NCBI GenBank assembly: GCA_050084515.1
Contig: CM114274.1
Location: forward strand, 38,502,001-38,566,000
Direction: 5' to 3'
From: Blasia pusilla
Lineage: Eukaryota; Marchantiophyta; Marchantiopsida; Blasiales
Length of the DNA: 64,000 nucleotides
Shown here: piece after piece, positions 48,522 to 62,911 of the stretch
Position numbering within the stretch: position 1 is the stretch's first letter
Layout: each line of letters begins with the position of its first letter
The notes under the pieces: model-generated
Told to the model about the DNA's origin: nothing
The model's database searches: none
The model's input: only the letters and a program-made list of their open reading frames with translations
Made by a program: the position numbers and the translations under genes

Positions 48522-48640
48522 TACTAGTGCGCAATATGGATGCTCACAAGATTTACACCCTCTTCATTTCTCCGCGATGCCATTCGTCGAAATAATAACA
48601 GCAAACAGTCATAAATAATACTAAGAAAATAGAAGAAAAT
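48522..48640 (+). repeat. Direct repeat unit, copy 2
   Basis: This segment matches 40006-40118 in the same orientation (TACTAGTGCGCAATATGGAT, then CACAAGATTTACACCCTCTT and AATAACAGCAAACAGTCATA). The pair brackets an 8.5-kb interval containing the Helitron relic, but the unit is short and both outer flanks are unrelated, so it is not evidence for an LTR pair. Confidence 0.7.
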
Positions 48641-48851
48641 GCCACGAGGCCCTCCCATTGGTCAAAGGGGCAAGGCGAAATGCCGATCACGATCACGTGG
48701 GCGGTGACTTTGCAATCACCCCATCCCATGCAGACAGACTCATCAATCAATTTGCCATTCCGTCCGTCCGTCCGTCCTTCCTCGCGAGCGAAGATCAAAA
48801 AGGAAAAGTAAACAAGAGAGAAAAAACAAATACAGTACAGAGTGGCTCGAG

Positions 48852-48966
48852 CTATTCCCGAGCGCCGGTAAAAGCTGCTGGATCTTCTTCCTTTAGGGCA
48901 TGGAACTTTTGACGAGCCGCGCGCACACAGGTGTCGATGTCCCGTTGGTGGGCCCTTCGCAGCTCG
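48852..48966 (-). CDS. Possible orphan terminal exon, unknown protein
   Basis: A minus-strand exon candidate starts after an excellent polypyrimidine tract and acceptor (CTTCGTTCCTCAG) and runs to a TAG. The peptide ELRRAHQRDIDTCVRAARQK, then FHALKEEDPAAFTGARE, looks like an amphipathic, non-repetitive protein sequence, unlike its neighbours. I do not recognise the family and cannot find a matching upstream exon. It could equally be chance. Confidence 0.25.
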
Positions 48967-50516
48967 CTGAGGAACGAAGAAAGGAAGTAAGGGTGCCCGC
49001 GAGCGAGCGCTGTGGGAGGGAGGGAGGATCGCATCCGGCTTCTTCGGTTGGTCCAGGGGAATCCGAGGACTGATTGGCCCACGCGGTGGGGATGCGCCAC
49101 CCGCACATGATTGATTGATTGATTTTCCCATGGGTGGATTGCCCCCGACGCCATCGCGAGTCCCGAGCCGGAGGGAAGGAGCTTTGGAAGGAAGGAAGGA
49201 AGGAAGGGATTCAACCGACGGGTTCAGCTGGCTCGTGAAATCAATAGCGCATGTTGACCGCGCCTCAAAAGTGTGCAACCGTCCGGCTGTCGTCGTGGGA
49301 GGAGGGCGATTCATGACGCATGCCTTGCGCTCCGCTTATTGGTGTTCCGGCTTCTCGTAGATCGCACACGAACGAACGAACGAATGTGTCTGCGGTCGGC
49401 ACTCACCCGCCGTCCAGTGAAAGCAAGCCGCGTCGTCGACTTCGTCACTGGGATGCATCCCTTCCGTGTCCTCGCCCGCGGCTCCAAAATCCCTTCCGTT
49501 ATCATCTTCATCCGCGATTCCTCACATCTCGATCCTAGTGGACTGCCACTGCTTGAATTGGCTCGTTCCGGTCGCGCATTGGCCCTCTTTGAAGGGAAGG
49601 ATGCTCGGCCGCAGACCGTTGCCTGTCTTACCCACATACGCCGGCCTTACCCACACAAGCCGCTGCCAGCGCATCCGTCTTCCTCCGCTTGTTCGGGGTA
49701 CGCCAATCCGTCGAGGGAATCGTGTGCAGAAGCGGTTTCCGTGTGGATTGTTTCGGAATGAGATCAGGAGGAGCCGTTTGCTGATGAGACCACGATACTG
49801 TTGGGGCGGATCAGTGGTTCGAGTGCATTCCGGAAGAGCCGTGTCTGCTTTTGTATCTCTGTGGCAGGGTTGACGAGTGGGAGTGAGAGCCGCGTATGTT
49901 CCCGGTGGTGCTAGACTAGGTTACCACAGGGGGGTGGGGGAAAGAGCCGTGTGATTGAGGAGATTCCTGAGGGGATCCGAGCAACTCATGGATGCGAGGA
50001 GGATTGTGAGGTCGGCCGATGGAAGACGTGATATAGTTCGGTGCTGGAGCCAAAGGAGAGCAGAGAGGATTTGACTTCGCATACACGCAAACGACACTGA
50101 AAAATTTCAGGAATTTGGGCAACCCGGTGAATGATGTCTATATTCGAGCAAAACTGCTGGTTTCATTTATCACAAAACAGACCTCAGTGGGCCAAACTCA
50201 TGAGAGGTCCGAGTGGAAGCAACTTCTTTGTTTCCCACGTGCCAAACTCGACGGATAGACAAGGCTCAGCTGAGTGACTCGGGGTTGCTGGAATGTATGT
50301 GCTAAGCCTAAAAGAGGGGTGCGTTGGCCCAAACTCGTCCTCCTCATCCTCTTCTTCCCCACAAAAGGGTGCCTAAGCTCCTCTCAAGGCGAGAACTTGA
50401 CAGTCTAATAACAATTTCGAACATGGTTTCTTGAATGATGTGAACAAAACTGCTGACAGAAACTGTGGGGAACCGACCACAACCACCTAATATTGTACAC
50501 ATCGCTCTGCCCATCT

Positions 50517-53500
50517 CTAGAGCTTCACCTGCGTTTCTACAGCTGAGGGCTCCGGAAGGGCCTGTGAAGTGGTAGCAGCCGCACCAGTGTTCGACTCCTC
50601 CTGCGCAGCTAAGCCCAAGAGAACCAAAGATGATCTGCACGTTCATATCCATCAGACAGCACAAGCGTCAGATTCTATCAAGCTTTACTTCCTAGTCTGT
50701 CTCGTTCACCAGCATTTGTAGGGTACGATCAAGACTGCATGCCCTGACTGAAGTTGAAAGAACAGATAGAAGTACAACAGCACAGGGGATGATGGATTGA
50801 AACCATTCACAATTCTCCCCGATCCTCATGAAATGAGGGTTGGTATAAGCCGTTGAGTAATTTGAGGTTCAGAGCGACAACAGATGAAGAACAGGACTAG
50901 GGATAACGAATTTCACCACATCCATGATAGAGGCAATTTGCTCTCTTGTTATGAACTGTCTCTTGTCCATGTACGATCTAGAGCAGATATCCTAGTCAAA
51001 ACAGGACTAGCGATGACAGATTGACTACATCCAAGACACATGATCTGGTGGTGTGAGCTCGCCTGCACAGACTGAGGCAGATTGTCGACCGAGAGAGAAA
51101 CTGAAGGCGATCCTGCGAACACTGCTGGCATTGAAAGATTGTGTTTGATGACTCACCTAGGAACAGTGGAGCGGATGTTCGGCTGACTAGCATGTGCAGC
51201 CAAAGGGGATTTCAAGTTTGGATGCTTTCCAAATGCGTCTTCAAGCTGGACGGCAGGTAGCTGCAAAGAAAAGGAAACCTTGAAGGTAAGTGGCGCTTGC
51301 GGTCAGAGGGAGTGATTGCAAGACTCGATCTAAGCACTTCTGTCTCAATCCAGCCATAATCTTTCCAAAGCATTAATGGATTTTGGCCGCATGCAAGGTC
51401 GACTTGCCTGTCTGTAGCACTGCTGCGGGGAATTCTTGAAGATCTAAGAATGAGGAATCTTGTATGGACTATTCTGATCAGTGCATGGGTCACTCCAGGA
51501 ACTAGGGATGTGGACTCTGTGCAACAATCACTTGGCATTGAATTTCTCGTCAAAAGTGTAAACCACCCACCTAAAATTGAGCTCAAAATTGTGGATATGT
51601 ATGATTGGTTAAGAGTGCTCCTTAGACTGCTTCAAATCTATGACTGAAAAACCACCCCCAGTGCAGCTCCTCCCCTAAGAAGGTCGTAATTTATCAACTG
51701 ATACATCGGAATGGCTAACATTATGCCAAGCCCTCACTTTGAGACACAGATTTCAGAAAATAATGTTATCACTACAGGCAATCCTGGTCCCAGGAGATGA
51801 GGTAGCAGTTCCAGCTGGATCTCTGCAAGAGAGGAGCGAATGCATCAGCTAATCACTGATACGTAGAGTAGTACTGACCCCTACGAAAATCCATGGTTTA
51901 TTTCCTAGAGAGTGGAGAGGATTGGTAATACAAGCAGGGAGATAGGAAAAGAACCTGCAATAAGACATGAAATGAGTGCGGTAAAGTTTGATTTGCGCAC
52001 TTCAGGAAACCAATCCAGAGCTTTGGGAACTTCCAAATCTGCAATGAAAACATGTAACCTCGCAGATCAGCATTCACACTACAAGACAGTAAACAGCATA
52101 TGCACCCAGTAGTCATACCGTTACTTGAGGAGACAGTATGTCATATGTCTATACCTGCTTGTTCACCAGTCGTGACAGGATCTCCATCACAAAACTCACC
52201 TGCACAAGAAAGAAATGACTTCAACTCACAGAGTATACCATAGTCTTAAATTTCGTTCAGCAGCAACATGTCGATAACTATATCGACTTGCCAAGCTTCC
52301 AGATGTCAGGGGTTCTCATGAACGGGAAATCAGACATGCACCCAAGAATGAACCATCAACTAAACTGCATACCTCTATCTTCTTTCCTCTAAAAGGTTTA
52401 TGAACTGCTGGTTGCATTCAGACTTACCAAAGTGGGAAAAGCGCCCACAGCCTGAATGACCGTACGCATGAATAGTAGGGGAAGAGGGGTTTGCTCAACC
52501 TGTTGTACTCCATTCACAGATCAGAACATTAGTCCACAGGTAACAAGAGTGTGAGTAGATTTTCAAATAATCATGAAAACAAGACGACTATTATCTTTAG
52601 AGCTCTGCTTCATGACTCAGCTGGAACTGTAGCACAGACAGCAGATAGTAGTTAATGAAGTACTTGTAGAGGTTCAAGGAAGTATACTGATGCACCCTAC
52701 CAATTGGTTTAATACTTTAGCCAGCACTTGCTGTGTAAAGACAGTGCGCTGTTGGAGACATGCTGAACAGGCATCCATGACCTACAACATCACAATTATA
52801 ATCCGTTAAAACTCTTCAAAAAGTTTTCTTTCCTGCTTTGTTCTCTGCGGCCAAATGTGTCCCACTGGAATCCCACAGGCTGACATCAAAATAGAATCTG
52901 ACATTGAAACAGTGGTGGTAGTGCTAGGACCCTTCCCCTACAAGCCACCCTCCATTCCAAACATTAAAGTTGAATCAAGCCAAGTAAGATATTGCTAATC
53001 ACCTGGAAGACCAACACTACCACCACATCAATTGTCATCAGGCAATTATCATTAGCTTATCTTACTCACTGAGAAAACAACAATCGAGTACCTATTGTCA
53101 ACACAAAAATAATTCAAAAGCTGTAGAACCCACCTTTTTAAGGGGTACAGAATCTCGGTTGGGATCAATCCCATGAAGGGCAATCAATACTTCAGTCGGT
53201 GTCAAAGCAGGGCCTGTGTGTGCAGATCCCTAGAATCACCACACAATGTTTTAGGATCATAAAGAAATCTCCTACAACGAAATTACTTGTCAACTGACAA
53301 ACACACTGGCTCCTCGTTCAACTCCAGCTATTCTAAACATGGTCAGAAATGACAAATTTCACATACCTGTAAGATACGAGCTAAAGCTGTCTGGAACTTT
53401 TCAGGAGGTAAATCCACCAGACGAGGAAAGATTGGCAACACCTGCAATAAACAGGAAACTCTAAAAATTTCCATAAACAATATGGCCCGTAATATCCAAC

Positions 53501-56500
53501 AACAATATACTTCTCTCATGCACATGAGGAGCATGTCTTGCAAACCTTTGTGCCCTAAGAACTTGATGCACCACCCACATGAGATGGGAAGAATGGTCTC
53601 CATGTATTGATTGATCAATTAAAACTACTAAGTGGATAAACAAGATGGTCTGCATCCAGGAGGGTAGAGACCTAAAATTTCAAAAATAGAGTCAAAAAGA
53701 GCACACTCAACTTTAACGCATTATATCTGGAATAGTTGAAAGCATACCTCATCTTTTGTTAAAGATGATAATACTGGAATCAGGAACACAGCATCCTGCA
53801 AAAATGACCCAATAGCAGGTTTACAACCATTGACTTTTGGGGTCAGAAAGAGTTTGGTGGAGAGCTACAGCTTTTATAATTTCTCACCTTCATACTGACA
53901 GAGCATGGGCATACTGGACTTTGAAGGTGAGTAGGTATCTGCTAAAATCTTGTCATTTCCTACCATTTCTGAACCTAGGAAAAATAAGGGTTGGTATTGA
54001 GGAAAGTACTTTCTGATGTGTAGATAGCTGTAAGGCCTTTCCAGAATAGGTGATTTTTAAGACCTTGAAGTTATTCATCCAAACACTGGCACCAATAGGG
54101 GTGTGGTATCGACAAGATATGCAAGTTGCTGGCTTGGAAAAAATTTGTATCACATACTCGGTATGATGTATCATCTCCATCAACAGGTTTTACTCGGATA
54201 CAGAGTGGGTCAATCCAGAAAATTCAATTTTCTTTTCCTGGGAAATGTAGTGTACTCAAGATACGGTTTCCTACTGACTTTCAAGAACCATAATCAACAT
54301 CCAACCTGGTAATGACAAGTTTCTAGGAAACCCATCCACTACACCAGAACTCCAAGATGGGTACAGGATAACGTAATAAGCTATCCTTACCTTTAGAGCC
54401 TATGTCACTGCTCTGGAAGCATACCGTGAAATATAGCATTTTGTAACCTAGTCTGTAGGTCATGCTCATCAAACGACTGATGTTGTGTACAAAGGTGGAA
54501 TAGAAATCTACTTTGGTAATACACACAACCCTCATTTTCTTTTCTTACTCGAAGCTTAAGACCCCATGTTCAACGCAGACGCTTCATGTAGAATCCAACA
54601 GCAATTTGAATGATGATGATGGAAGAATCCACTCTGCAAATCCAATTAGACTTGGTGGATCTTGAACTTTACAACTTGAGATGGTTACATCTGCTTAAAA
54701 TGAAACTCTAAATGAGGTTCTTGGTAAAGTAGTGAGCCGCAATAGGCACATACCTGAAGTTTTGTCTCATACAGCTTCTTGACTGTGCTGATGAGCTCTT
54801 GAGACGGGGTACTGCCTTCAGTTAAACTGTGAAGAACCTGTTGAATTACAATCATCGAAACAAGTCAAAACAATCTTGCTTCAATTTTCTTTAGTAGTAA
54901 CCGGCTCCACCCATTTGGAGTGATACTTACTCCTATTCAATACAAAGGATACGTGGTGGAAAATCAAATAACTTTGGAGCACTAATTGGGTGATGCTCCT
55001 CACAACACAACAAGTATCAGCGCAGTAAGGACACATCTCATGATAACTGAAAAAAACTGCGATGTGTTGGCAATACCAACCTGAAGCAGGAGGTGCTCAC
55101 TTCCACTAGGAGGATCAGATATTATCTGCAGCAGTTCTGGTGAAGATGAACCAATAGTGCGAAAAAGAATTGGTATGTGTCGATGTACTGCCTGCATCAA
55201 TTGCACAAGTTTCCAATGACCATCAAACAAAACCAGACTACACGTCAAGGTTTTTCCGTCCCTTTTATTGCTCACTCTCGTGCATATTGAACCCACTGCT
55301 CATACCAAGAAAACCAACAGAAATAGATGCTTGTCACCTGGTCCATGCCGTGGTTTAGGACAGGAAACACAACAAGCTTTAAAACATGAAACCTTCTCAT
55401 CTTGGACAGACAAAAAGTACTATCCATTGCAAAAAATCAAGGTAAGCTAATCCTATTGAATAACCAAATGAGGGCCTTAATAACTTCCAGGTTAATTTTT
55501 CCTTAAATGGAAGAGAGCACATTGGACCTGTGAATAAAGGGCCAGTTCTAGCTCACCTGCTTCACAGTTTTGGATGAATGACCATAGACAGTGAAGAGCT
55601 GGCGTAAAAGGAAGTGCTTCTGCATGATGTAACCCAGCAAAAGGTCAAAAGTAATTCCACAACACAGATGCAACCCAAGATTTAAACATATCTCCATGTG
55701 ACTTACATTACTTAGCGCCGATTGAACATGGATAAGACATGCCTGAAATTTTCAGTTTACACCATGACTCAGATATTTACTCTGAGGACAGTACAATTCG
55801 ATTCTCCATACCTTGGTACAGAGGGCAAAAAAGAGTGACATGCAGCGTTGAGCTTCAGTCATTGAAACCATTCCATTAGCAATTTGAGCTCCATCACGAC
55901 CACTGGCGTCATCTACCAGCGCTTCATCAGGGCCTTGGCCCAGTCTTTGGTCCCCATTAGAACCCTTATCCAGGTCTTCATCATCCTGTAGTCGAAGCAC
56001 AAAGTACCAAGTTTGCAAATCACTTTTTCCTATCTTGAGTCCTACCTTGAGACAAACTTCTACCATTAGAAACTTTCTGTGGGCAGTTGGATAACTAAAG
56101 CCCATCCATCATACAGTGTGCAGCTGTGAAACAGCAGATCATGGAGCTACTTTCACAAGAGCCATATCTAGGCCACAGGACAACATGGTCAAGGGTAAAG
56201 AAGAATCTGCTCGCACACAATCACTACCTTTTTCACTCCTAATCGACTGGGTTCTCTATCGTCCACATCCATTGGATCTTTTCCAACCCCATCTCCAGAT
56301 GGTTGTCTTTCCTCTACCACAGACTGAAGCATATCCATTGCGAATCTTTCAATGCTCTGTGCCACATAATGGAGAGGATATAGTTTGTTTGCGACCTGCA
56401 TGAAGGTGTAAGAAGTTATGGGCCACACTCTTAGGCAAATGCCAGAATACATAAAATTTTAGAGCTGTATACCAATTAATCACACCTTCAAACAGTTACT

Positions 56501-59500
56501 TGGTCACATGTATGAGTTGAGAATTCATACCAGACGTATGGCCTTAGCCCGTATGTCATCCACTTCGTGGACTGCACACTGAAATTCAACAGAACAAAAA
56601 ATTAATGAAGTAGTATTCCAGCTCACGTATGATCTTCACACCTCATGCTGCCCTAGGTTGAGTACTAAAAACTCTCAAAAAATGATTTGATTTATTTTGT
56701 CAAGCAAATGTTACCAATCCAAGGTGGTCTAAAATTTGAAAATGAGTATTCCAATACACGATCAAGCACAGTGATCAGATTCAGTATACACCCATAAAAA
56801 TAGTCCACTATTTCATACATGTTGGCAAAGTTCTATGTTACTTCAGAAATAAAACACTACCTGCAAAGCCAATTTTAGACAGGTATCTCGTGCAGGAGGC
56901 CGCTGCAAAATCAGACTCCAGAGAGCACTGAGACCCTGTGTTATACGGTCACCTGCAGGACCATCCTTGCCCTCTTTACTTGCCACTGCCGGATTGCATA
57001 ATCCTTCCAACAGCTGCAAGGCTGTTTGAGGTAACACAGGCACCTCTGCCAACAACTTGCTTAGGGACTTGTCTGAAGGAGGAAGAGTATCTCTCAACCC
57101 TTGTGCCTGTACCATACATAAGATGTTCATCCCACTCATCATCATGACTGCCAAGTGGAAGGTTTCATGTTGCAAATCAACCTTTTTCCTGAATGTTGTT
57201 CTCATGTACAATTCCCCCCACATTTTACAGACTAGTAGCATGAGATTTAGTAGTAACCCTTCATGATTAGATTCCAAAGGTCCAGAGGGAGAGAAGCTTC
57301 TAGCTTAACTGTGATGATGTTTTCCACTGCTGGACAGTATTATCTATATGTCAGAACGCAGAAAGAACTTGAAATCCTTGTCTGGAGTGAGCCATTTTTA
57401 TGCAATGGTCATGCACATCATAACCTACCAAAGATAGTAGAAGTTTGTCATAGGCAACAGAAATGGGAGATGTAGAGCCACTGGTGATTCCCTCTTCAGA
57501 CGCATGTTCTGCATAAAGTTGGTAGAGTACATGCAGTGCCAACTCATGACCCTGCAAGAGTCACAAACTCTCAAGCAGTAATGAGTCGAGGTGACCCTCG
57601 TCTTGGATCATGTTTTCACCTTTCCTCATACCAAAAAGAACTGATTTTTCACTTCAGTATGAATCACAATCATTGACATGCTCACCTTATGGTTCCGGTA
57701 ATCAGCAAGGATGTGCTTCCTTACAACCTCAACAGCACCTTCATCTTCACATGACTGTTACATCAGGAAGAGGAGGTCAGACCAATGATCAATTATCTCA
57801 AGAAAGTTCCAAGATTCTAAGAGAGGGGTGACCTGTGACAAGGTTGTCTTGATTCCTAAAATCAATGAAAGCTATGCCAAATGCTTTAGTTCCTAATCTT
57901 CTTCCATAGATAGCATTGTGACGCAGTGTACCCACAGATTGTAGGCCCCCTACAGCTATGTGAACAACTATCAAGCCAGTTTACTTGCATCCAAACAAAG
58001 CCTTACAACACAGACCTCATGGAGAGCATGACCTTCAACAACACAAGCCATGGTAATAGGCCACACTTGTCTGAAGCAAATTACAGTCTGGACACCAAAT
58101 ATACTTGGTAGACCTAGGAAGAATGCCAAAATTATTATTACCTGGGCAACCAATCTTGCAAGTAGAGCAATTCGCAAACTATCTCCTCCAGCAGCGGCAA
58201 TTGTCTTGTGTCCCTCCAATATACGTACAAGGGCAGCCTTGCCAAGCGCAATATGCTGCTCATCTGTTAATGATATAACAGGTAATGTGGGAACTGGGAC
58301 ATTGACAGGGATTCCCCCAGAAATCATACCTCCTCCTACTCCAGCAGCTGACACTGAACCCCCTCCACGTGCCTCTCTGGGGATGGAGGAAGCTGCATGA
58401 GCACTTGGGGGAGGAGAAGCAACTGAAGAAGGAGCTGCTCCAACCGGTTCAGCCTTCACTACCGATGAGATGGGTACAGATGATTGGATATTAGGCAAAA
58501 CATCAACCACAGGTTCAGCTATTGGTGATTCGGGTTGCACAGCAACAGAGGTCATAATTTCGTCCACAGGTTCCATTTTCACCTTTGCAGTTAGAGGCAT
58601 TGGGGAGGAACCGATAGGCACTGTCGCTCTTGGATCCCTAATAGAAACAACTTCTCGCTTCACTTCAACTAGGTGGTTGGAAGGTTCAACTTCTGAACTG
58701 GCAATTCCAACTATAGAAGCATCTTCGTCCTTAGGTGATGGAAGTGGAGAAACACCAGGAGCGGATACCCGACGTGGATCGAACCATCGAGGATCCTGAG
58801 AAAACATGTACACCCAGTGAACTGTTAAATACTTTCTGCCAGAAGATTACAGTTACATTTCCAAGATAGGGGTGATTTCAGGTTGGACCAGGAACATTAG
58901 TACGACTACTTTGGACATTGTCTATTCCAAACTTTATAACCCTGAATCCAATGAAATCCTGTTCAAACAATACTTAACATAACAAGTGGCCCTTGGCTTA
59001 CCCTTCGTGGATCTCTTCGAGCGTCAGCTGGGGCCTGAGAAGATGTAATTATCTCTGCAACACCAGGAGTAACCACTAATGGGGACACTATAGCAGGTGC
59101 AGCCATTATTGGTGGAATGACTGGGACAGTTGCCGCTACTGGAGGAGGTGTAACCGGACGCGGGACCAGTGTAGGTGCGGTCAAAATTGGAGCTGCAATC
59201 TGAGGGACTAACACTACAGGAGGCACTGGAGGAGGTGCAGCAACCAGAGGAACAGGGACTACACTTGGAGAAAGAACACTTGCTATACCACCAATGCCCC
59301 CAACTTCCCCAACTTGCATAGGTGGTGGGTTGGAAGGAAGGTGAGTCATATTTGCTATCACAATGTCCGCAAGCATATCTGGAGCGATATTGGTGATGAG
59401 CAATTCCACAGATGCAGCAGCCCTTTCACCTTGTGCGGCAAGAGCTCCAATCATTGAGATCATCTGCTGTATAGGGGTAAGGCCAGTGTCCATCTGCATG

Positions 59501-62500
59501 GCAGTACTGGCTTCATTGCTGGGTCCATCTCGCTGTAGACTTTGCACTGCTCCAGAGTTTTGTGTCATCCGCAATCGCTTGCCATTGCTAACCTCAAAAT
59601 CACCTTGCTGATTTCCATTTTCTTGTGTCACAGGCCTTTTCCGAGCCACATCAGCACCCTGTACAGCCATTTGCATTCTCTCATCCTGAAAGAAGAAGCC
59701 ATAACAACCAATTAATGATTTTGAACAACCAAGGGCAGAAACCCTTCTTCAAAAACTACTACTAGGTTGGGAACTGCTCATAATCTCACTATGCAATATG
59801 TGACACCACAGATTCTGGACTAGTTTACGAGCCACAGATTAAATTCTCAAAATCCCATCTATTTTCAAAAGGCAGGAGCTCAGTAGAGGGAATGCTTATA
59901 CAAGCTGATATGTGTATTTTTCTGCCAGCTGGATGACTGCTCAGTCCAGGAGAAATCATGTCAGTGCAGTGTCACCTTATCATCTGACTTAACATTTGTA
60001 AGTTGTGTATGTACACAGAGACACACACAGCACCACTACCAAAAGCTTGCAGGAGCTCTACAAGGCATTCCGGAATAAAACCATGGGAGTACTGCATTCT
60101 CATGGATCGGAAAGCCCGATAAGCACTTGCATAAACCAAAGCTGTATCTAATTAAAACCCAACCTTCACAGCACGAGGATCTCGAGAAGCACGCTCCCTG
60201 TCAGCATTCCGCATGGCTCTGTCTATCTGTCTCATGGTTGAATCAGCGACATCACCAGCATTCATTGATCGTAATGCTCCCACTAATCGCTCCCTCCACT
60301 GCATGAACAGAAATGATAAAATTCCCTTCATGACGTGAGTAATTCTAATACTATTTCAAGGCAAATGACATTAAATTATCTAAACTTCACAATACAAGGA
60401 CTGTCCTTTACAGTCAAACACAATATTTCTGCTTCAGTGCGACCCACTTATGAGGCATTAAGAGATCATATACCGGTCCTGCCCCAGAATGAGTGCACTT
60501 CAATAGAGAGAGGAATGCGTTCTTAAGCGCATGCACAACACTCGCTACTTGCCCTCCTTTAATATTTTCACAATTTGGTGCCAGTCCAAGCAAAACAGGT
60601 AAAACACGCCCATACAGTGATGGTCGTCGTCTCGCAACTGCAGCCAGGCTGACAAGAGATCACCAATGACACCAGATAATGCAGTGAGAGTTTTGAAGGA
60701 AACATTGCACCACCATCAGTGCTACAAAGAATTACTAAGAACACAAGTGGATAGTTTCATCACTGATGGAGAATTCAAAGATGTTGGAAGTCAAGTGCAC
60801 AAATGACTACGATGGCAAGGGTTTAGTTGCGTGAAAAAAATTACCTATTGACAAGAACAATTGCCACAGGGCCAGGTAGTGTGGAGCTCTCTAAGGGCCT
60901 TAGTTGATTGAGCAGGAAACCAAGGTTCTTACTAGCTTCTTGCCCCATAGATCCTGGATCCAGTAAAGGATGTCCCCCTGCTATCCACGCTATATTGAAA
61001 CCTTTCGCAGATCCTATAATAAGATGTTAGAAATTTGTTGTGTTAAGTAAGGTGCACAGTGATTAGGTTTCTGATAAATAATAGCAGACTCATCAAATTA
61101 CTCTGGAAAACCGGCAGCCTAGAGCAGAAGTGCATAGACTTATGCCCAAACACAATAGATTCTTATTGCATCTTTGGACAGAGTATCCTTTGAATATTCA
61201 CATTACAGATTAAGCCTGGCATAGCAGCACTTCTACGCCTTTTCAATAGCATAGTCTATACCGATATCTCAGTGGGAGGAAAAAAAAAAACAAAACCTAT
61301 TCTCGTCCTCACCATCGGCATACTGTTGCTGAGGTGGTGGTCGGGCAGGGCCATTAGAATCAGGAGTAAAAAGTAAGATAGTTGTTTCTACAAACTTAAT
61401 TGCCTGTAACCGAACTCCATCATTTCCATGCTGCATTACAAGACACAACTGGATTAGCTGTTGAAATCTTCCGGCAATCTGACACATGAATGGACCAAAT
61501 GCTGTTTTGAGACTGGCATTACAAGATTTATGTCCATGACCTTGGGCTTCAGTACCCTCAGGTTGATTTCCAGAATTCTTACTTAAATCCAACTAGGTAC
61601 AATGGATATTTTTCAAATATTGAGCTGTCTTTCACAATGATGGGACGCTTCATGGTACCGAGGCATTCAGATTGTTTACATGAAAAGCTGCGGGATACAC
61701 AGCATCCTTGAACCTTGTCATCCAAGCCCATGCCTCCTGCAGTCGAACATCCACTTGCCCTGTAAAGATTCCCTGTCATACCACGCCCAGAACACAATAC
61801 AGATACTTGAGCCCTGCGACACTCGGGGGATATTTGGGTAACATGATCCGGGAGTGAGCATCTGAGTGACAAATATTGGAGTACGAAATCTTGTTCTCAC
61901 AGTTCCATCATTTCTCGCCAGAGAGACTAAACACAACTTTGACATTAAAATCAAATTCGGGGAGGTGATTATGATCTTTCCTAGTCCAGCCACAGATATT
62001 ACCTGCAGAGCGACTTCTTCAAGAGTGTTGCGAAACAGATTGGTTCCACTTGAGATAGCTCGCCGTGCAACTGCAGGCGTGGTGTCCCCCAACAAAACCA
62101 ACAGCACTGATACCATGGCTGGCAGCTGGTCCGACGATTTTAACCCTATTTCTTCTATTATCCTGTCATTCAAACCAAGCACAATCACTTCAGCACGAAA
62201 CACCACTCTGGACACCTGCTAAGCAAGGTATCGTATTTCTCTCTCAAGTTTTTTTTGTCTTCTCCATCTAAGTCGACGGTCCACTCGATGTGCTCTGGGA
62301 ATTCTGGGCTGACGCGAATTGGTGAATAGAGAGACGCACCCAAGCCCACATCGCGATAGAAAGTAATCTCTCTAAATCAGTTCACTCATTCCTTCTCGAT
62401 TTGGTTCATAGAGAGGTGCCACTCGACCCACCACCGCAACAATAAAAAAATCCCTCTCTAGATCACTTCGTTCGTTCATTCTCTCTCAAATGCTTCGATT

Positions 62501-62911
62501 ATTCTCTGCTACCACCGTCCAACCGGGGCACGGGCATACGGTGGAAAGGCTACAACAGGTACCGCCTAATGAGCGAAGTCTCTGCACTGCATCCATCCGT
62601 TCTAAAATGTATGAACAGTCTCAAAGAAACCCTTGTATTTCTGTTCCATGTGAGCGTCCGGTTAAATCTTGCATGCGTGAAAACACGAGTGGTGAATGAT
62701 GGATGACATACTCCGCAAGGTATTTCAAGACTGGACTGCTGGGATCGGCTTGCAACTCCATAAGATGCGGCACAAATTCGGACAGCAGTACAGGCTCCCT
62801 GGCCAGCAAAATTTCCATCAATTGCTTCAGAATTTCTGTCTTGGCAGACGAGTCACTCTGCATTTTGGCCTCGCTCAGCAGACCAAACGCCCGCTCTCTC
62901 TCCCCAGCCAT
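50517..62911 (-). CDS. ESP4: Symplekin / ESP4, scaffold of pre-mRNA 3'-end processing, 28 exons
   Basis: Symplekin holds together CPSF and CstF in the nuclear cleavage/polyadenylation complex. I read 28 coding exons, all GT-AG: 62911-62712, 62162-62003, 61772-61680, 61430-61313, 61013-60845, 60649-60474, 60298-60164, 59685-59002, 58795-58142, 57754-57686, 57551-57429, 57106-56861, 56578-56531, 56395-56228, 55985-55812, 55742-55707, 55619-55557, 55191-55081, 54837-54754, 53795-53748, 53441-53367, 53229-53134, 52781-52701, 52499-52428, 52199-52155, 52038-51955, 51260-51157, 50634-50517; about 1410 residues, close to plant ESP4. Hallmarks: [76 protein letters not shown], the DPRR repeats, [61 protein letters not shown]. 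Exons 8 and 9 encode a proline-rich linker. The start [12 protein letters not shown] fits the plant family best; an in-frame ATG lies at 62944. One extra base in exon 6 (about 60600) breaks the frame. Confidence 0.93.

Larger units (their letters stand above)
48343..50516. other. Intergenic region downstream of symplekin
   Basis: Includes the second direct repeat unit (48522-48640), CCGT and GGAA tetranucleotide runs (48768-48782; 49187-49208) and a GC-rich block from 48.65 to 49.9 kb. Several frames exceed 100 codons on both strands in this block; none shows a known domain and most are composition-driven. The symplekin 3' UTR must lie just below 50517. Confidence 0.4.

Noticed and set aside
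48553-49314. 253-codon minus-strand frame
   Set aside because: Mixed proline/serine and hydrophobic stretches with tetranucleotide repeats inside; no domain and no initiation context that stands out.
58050-58799. Plus-strand frames of 109-116 codons
   Set aside because: Exact antisense shadows of symplekin exon 9.
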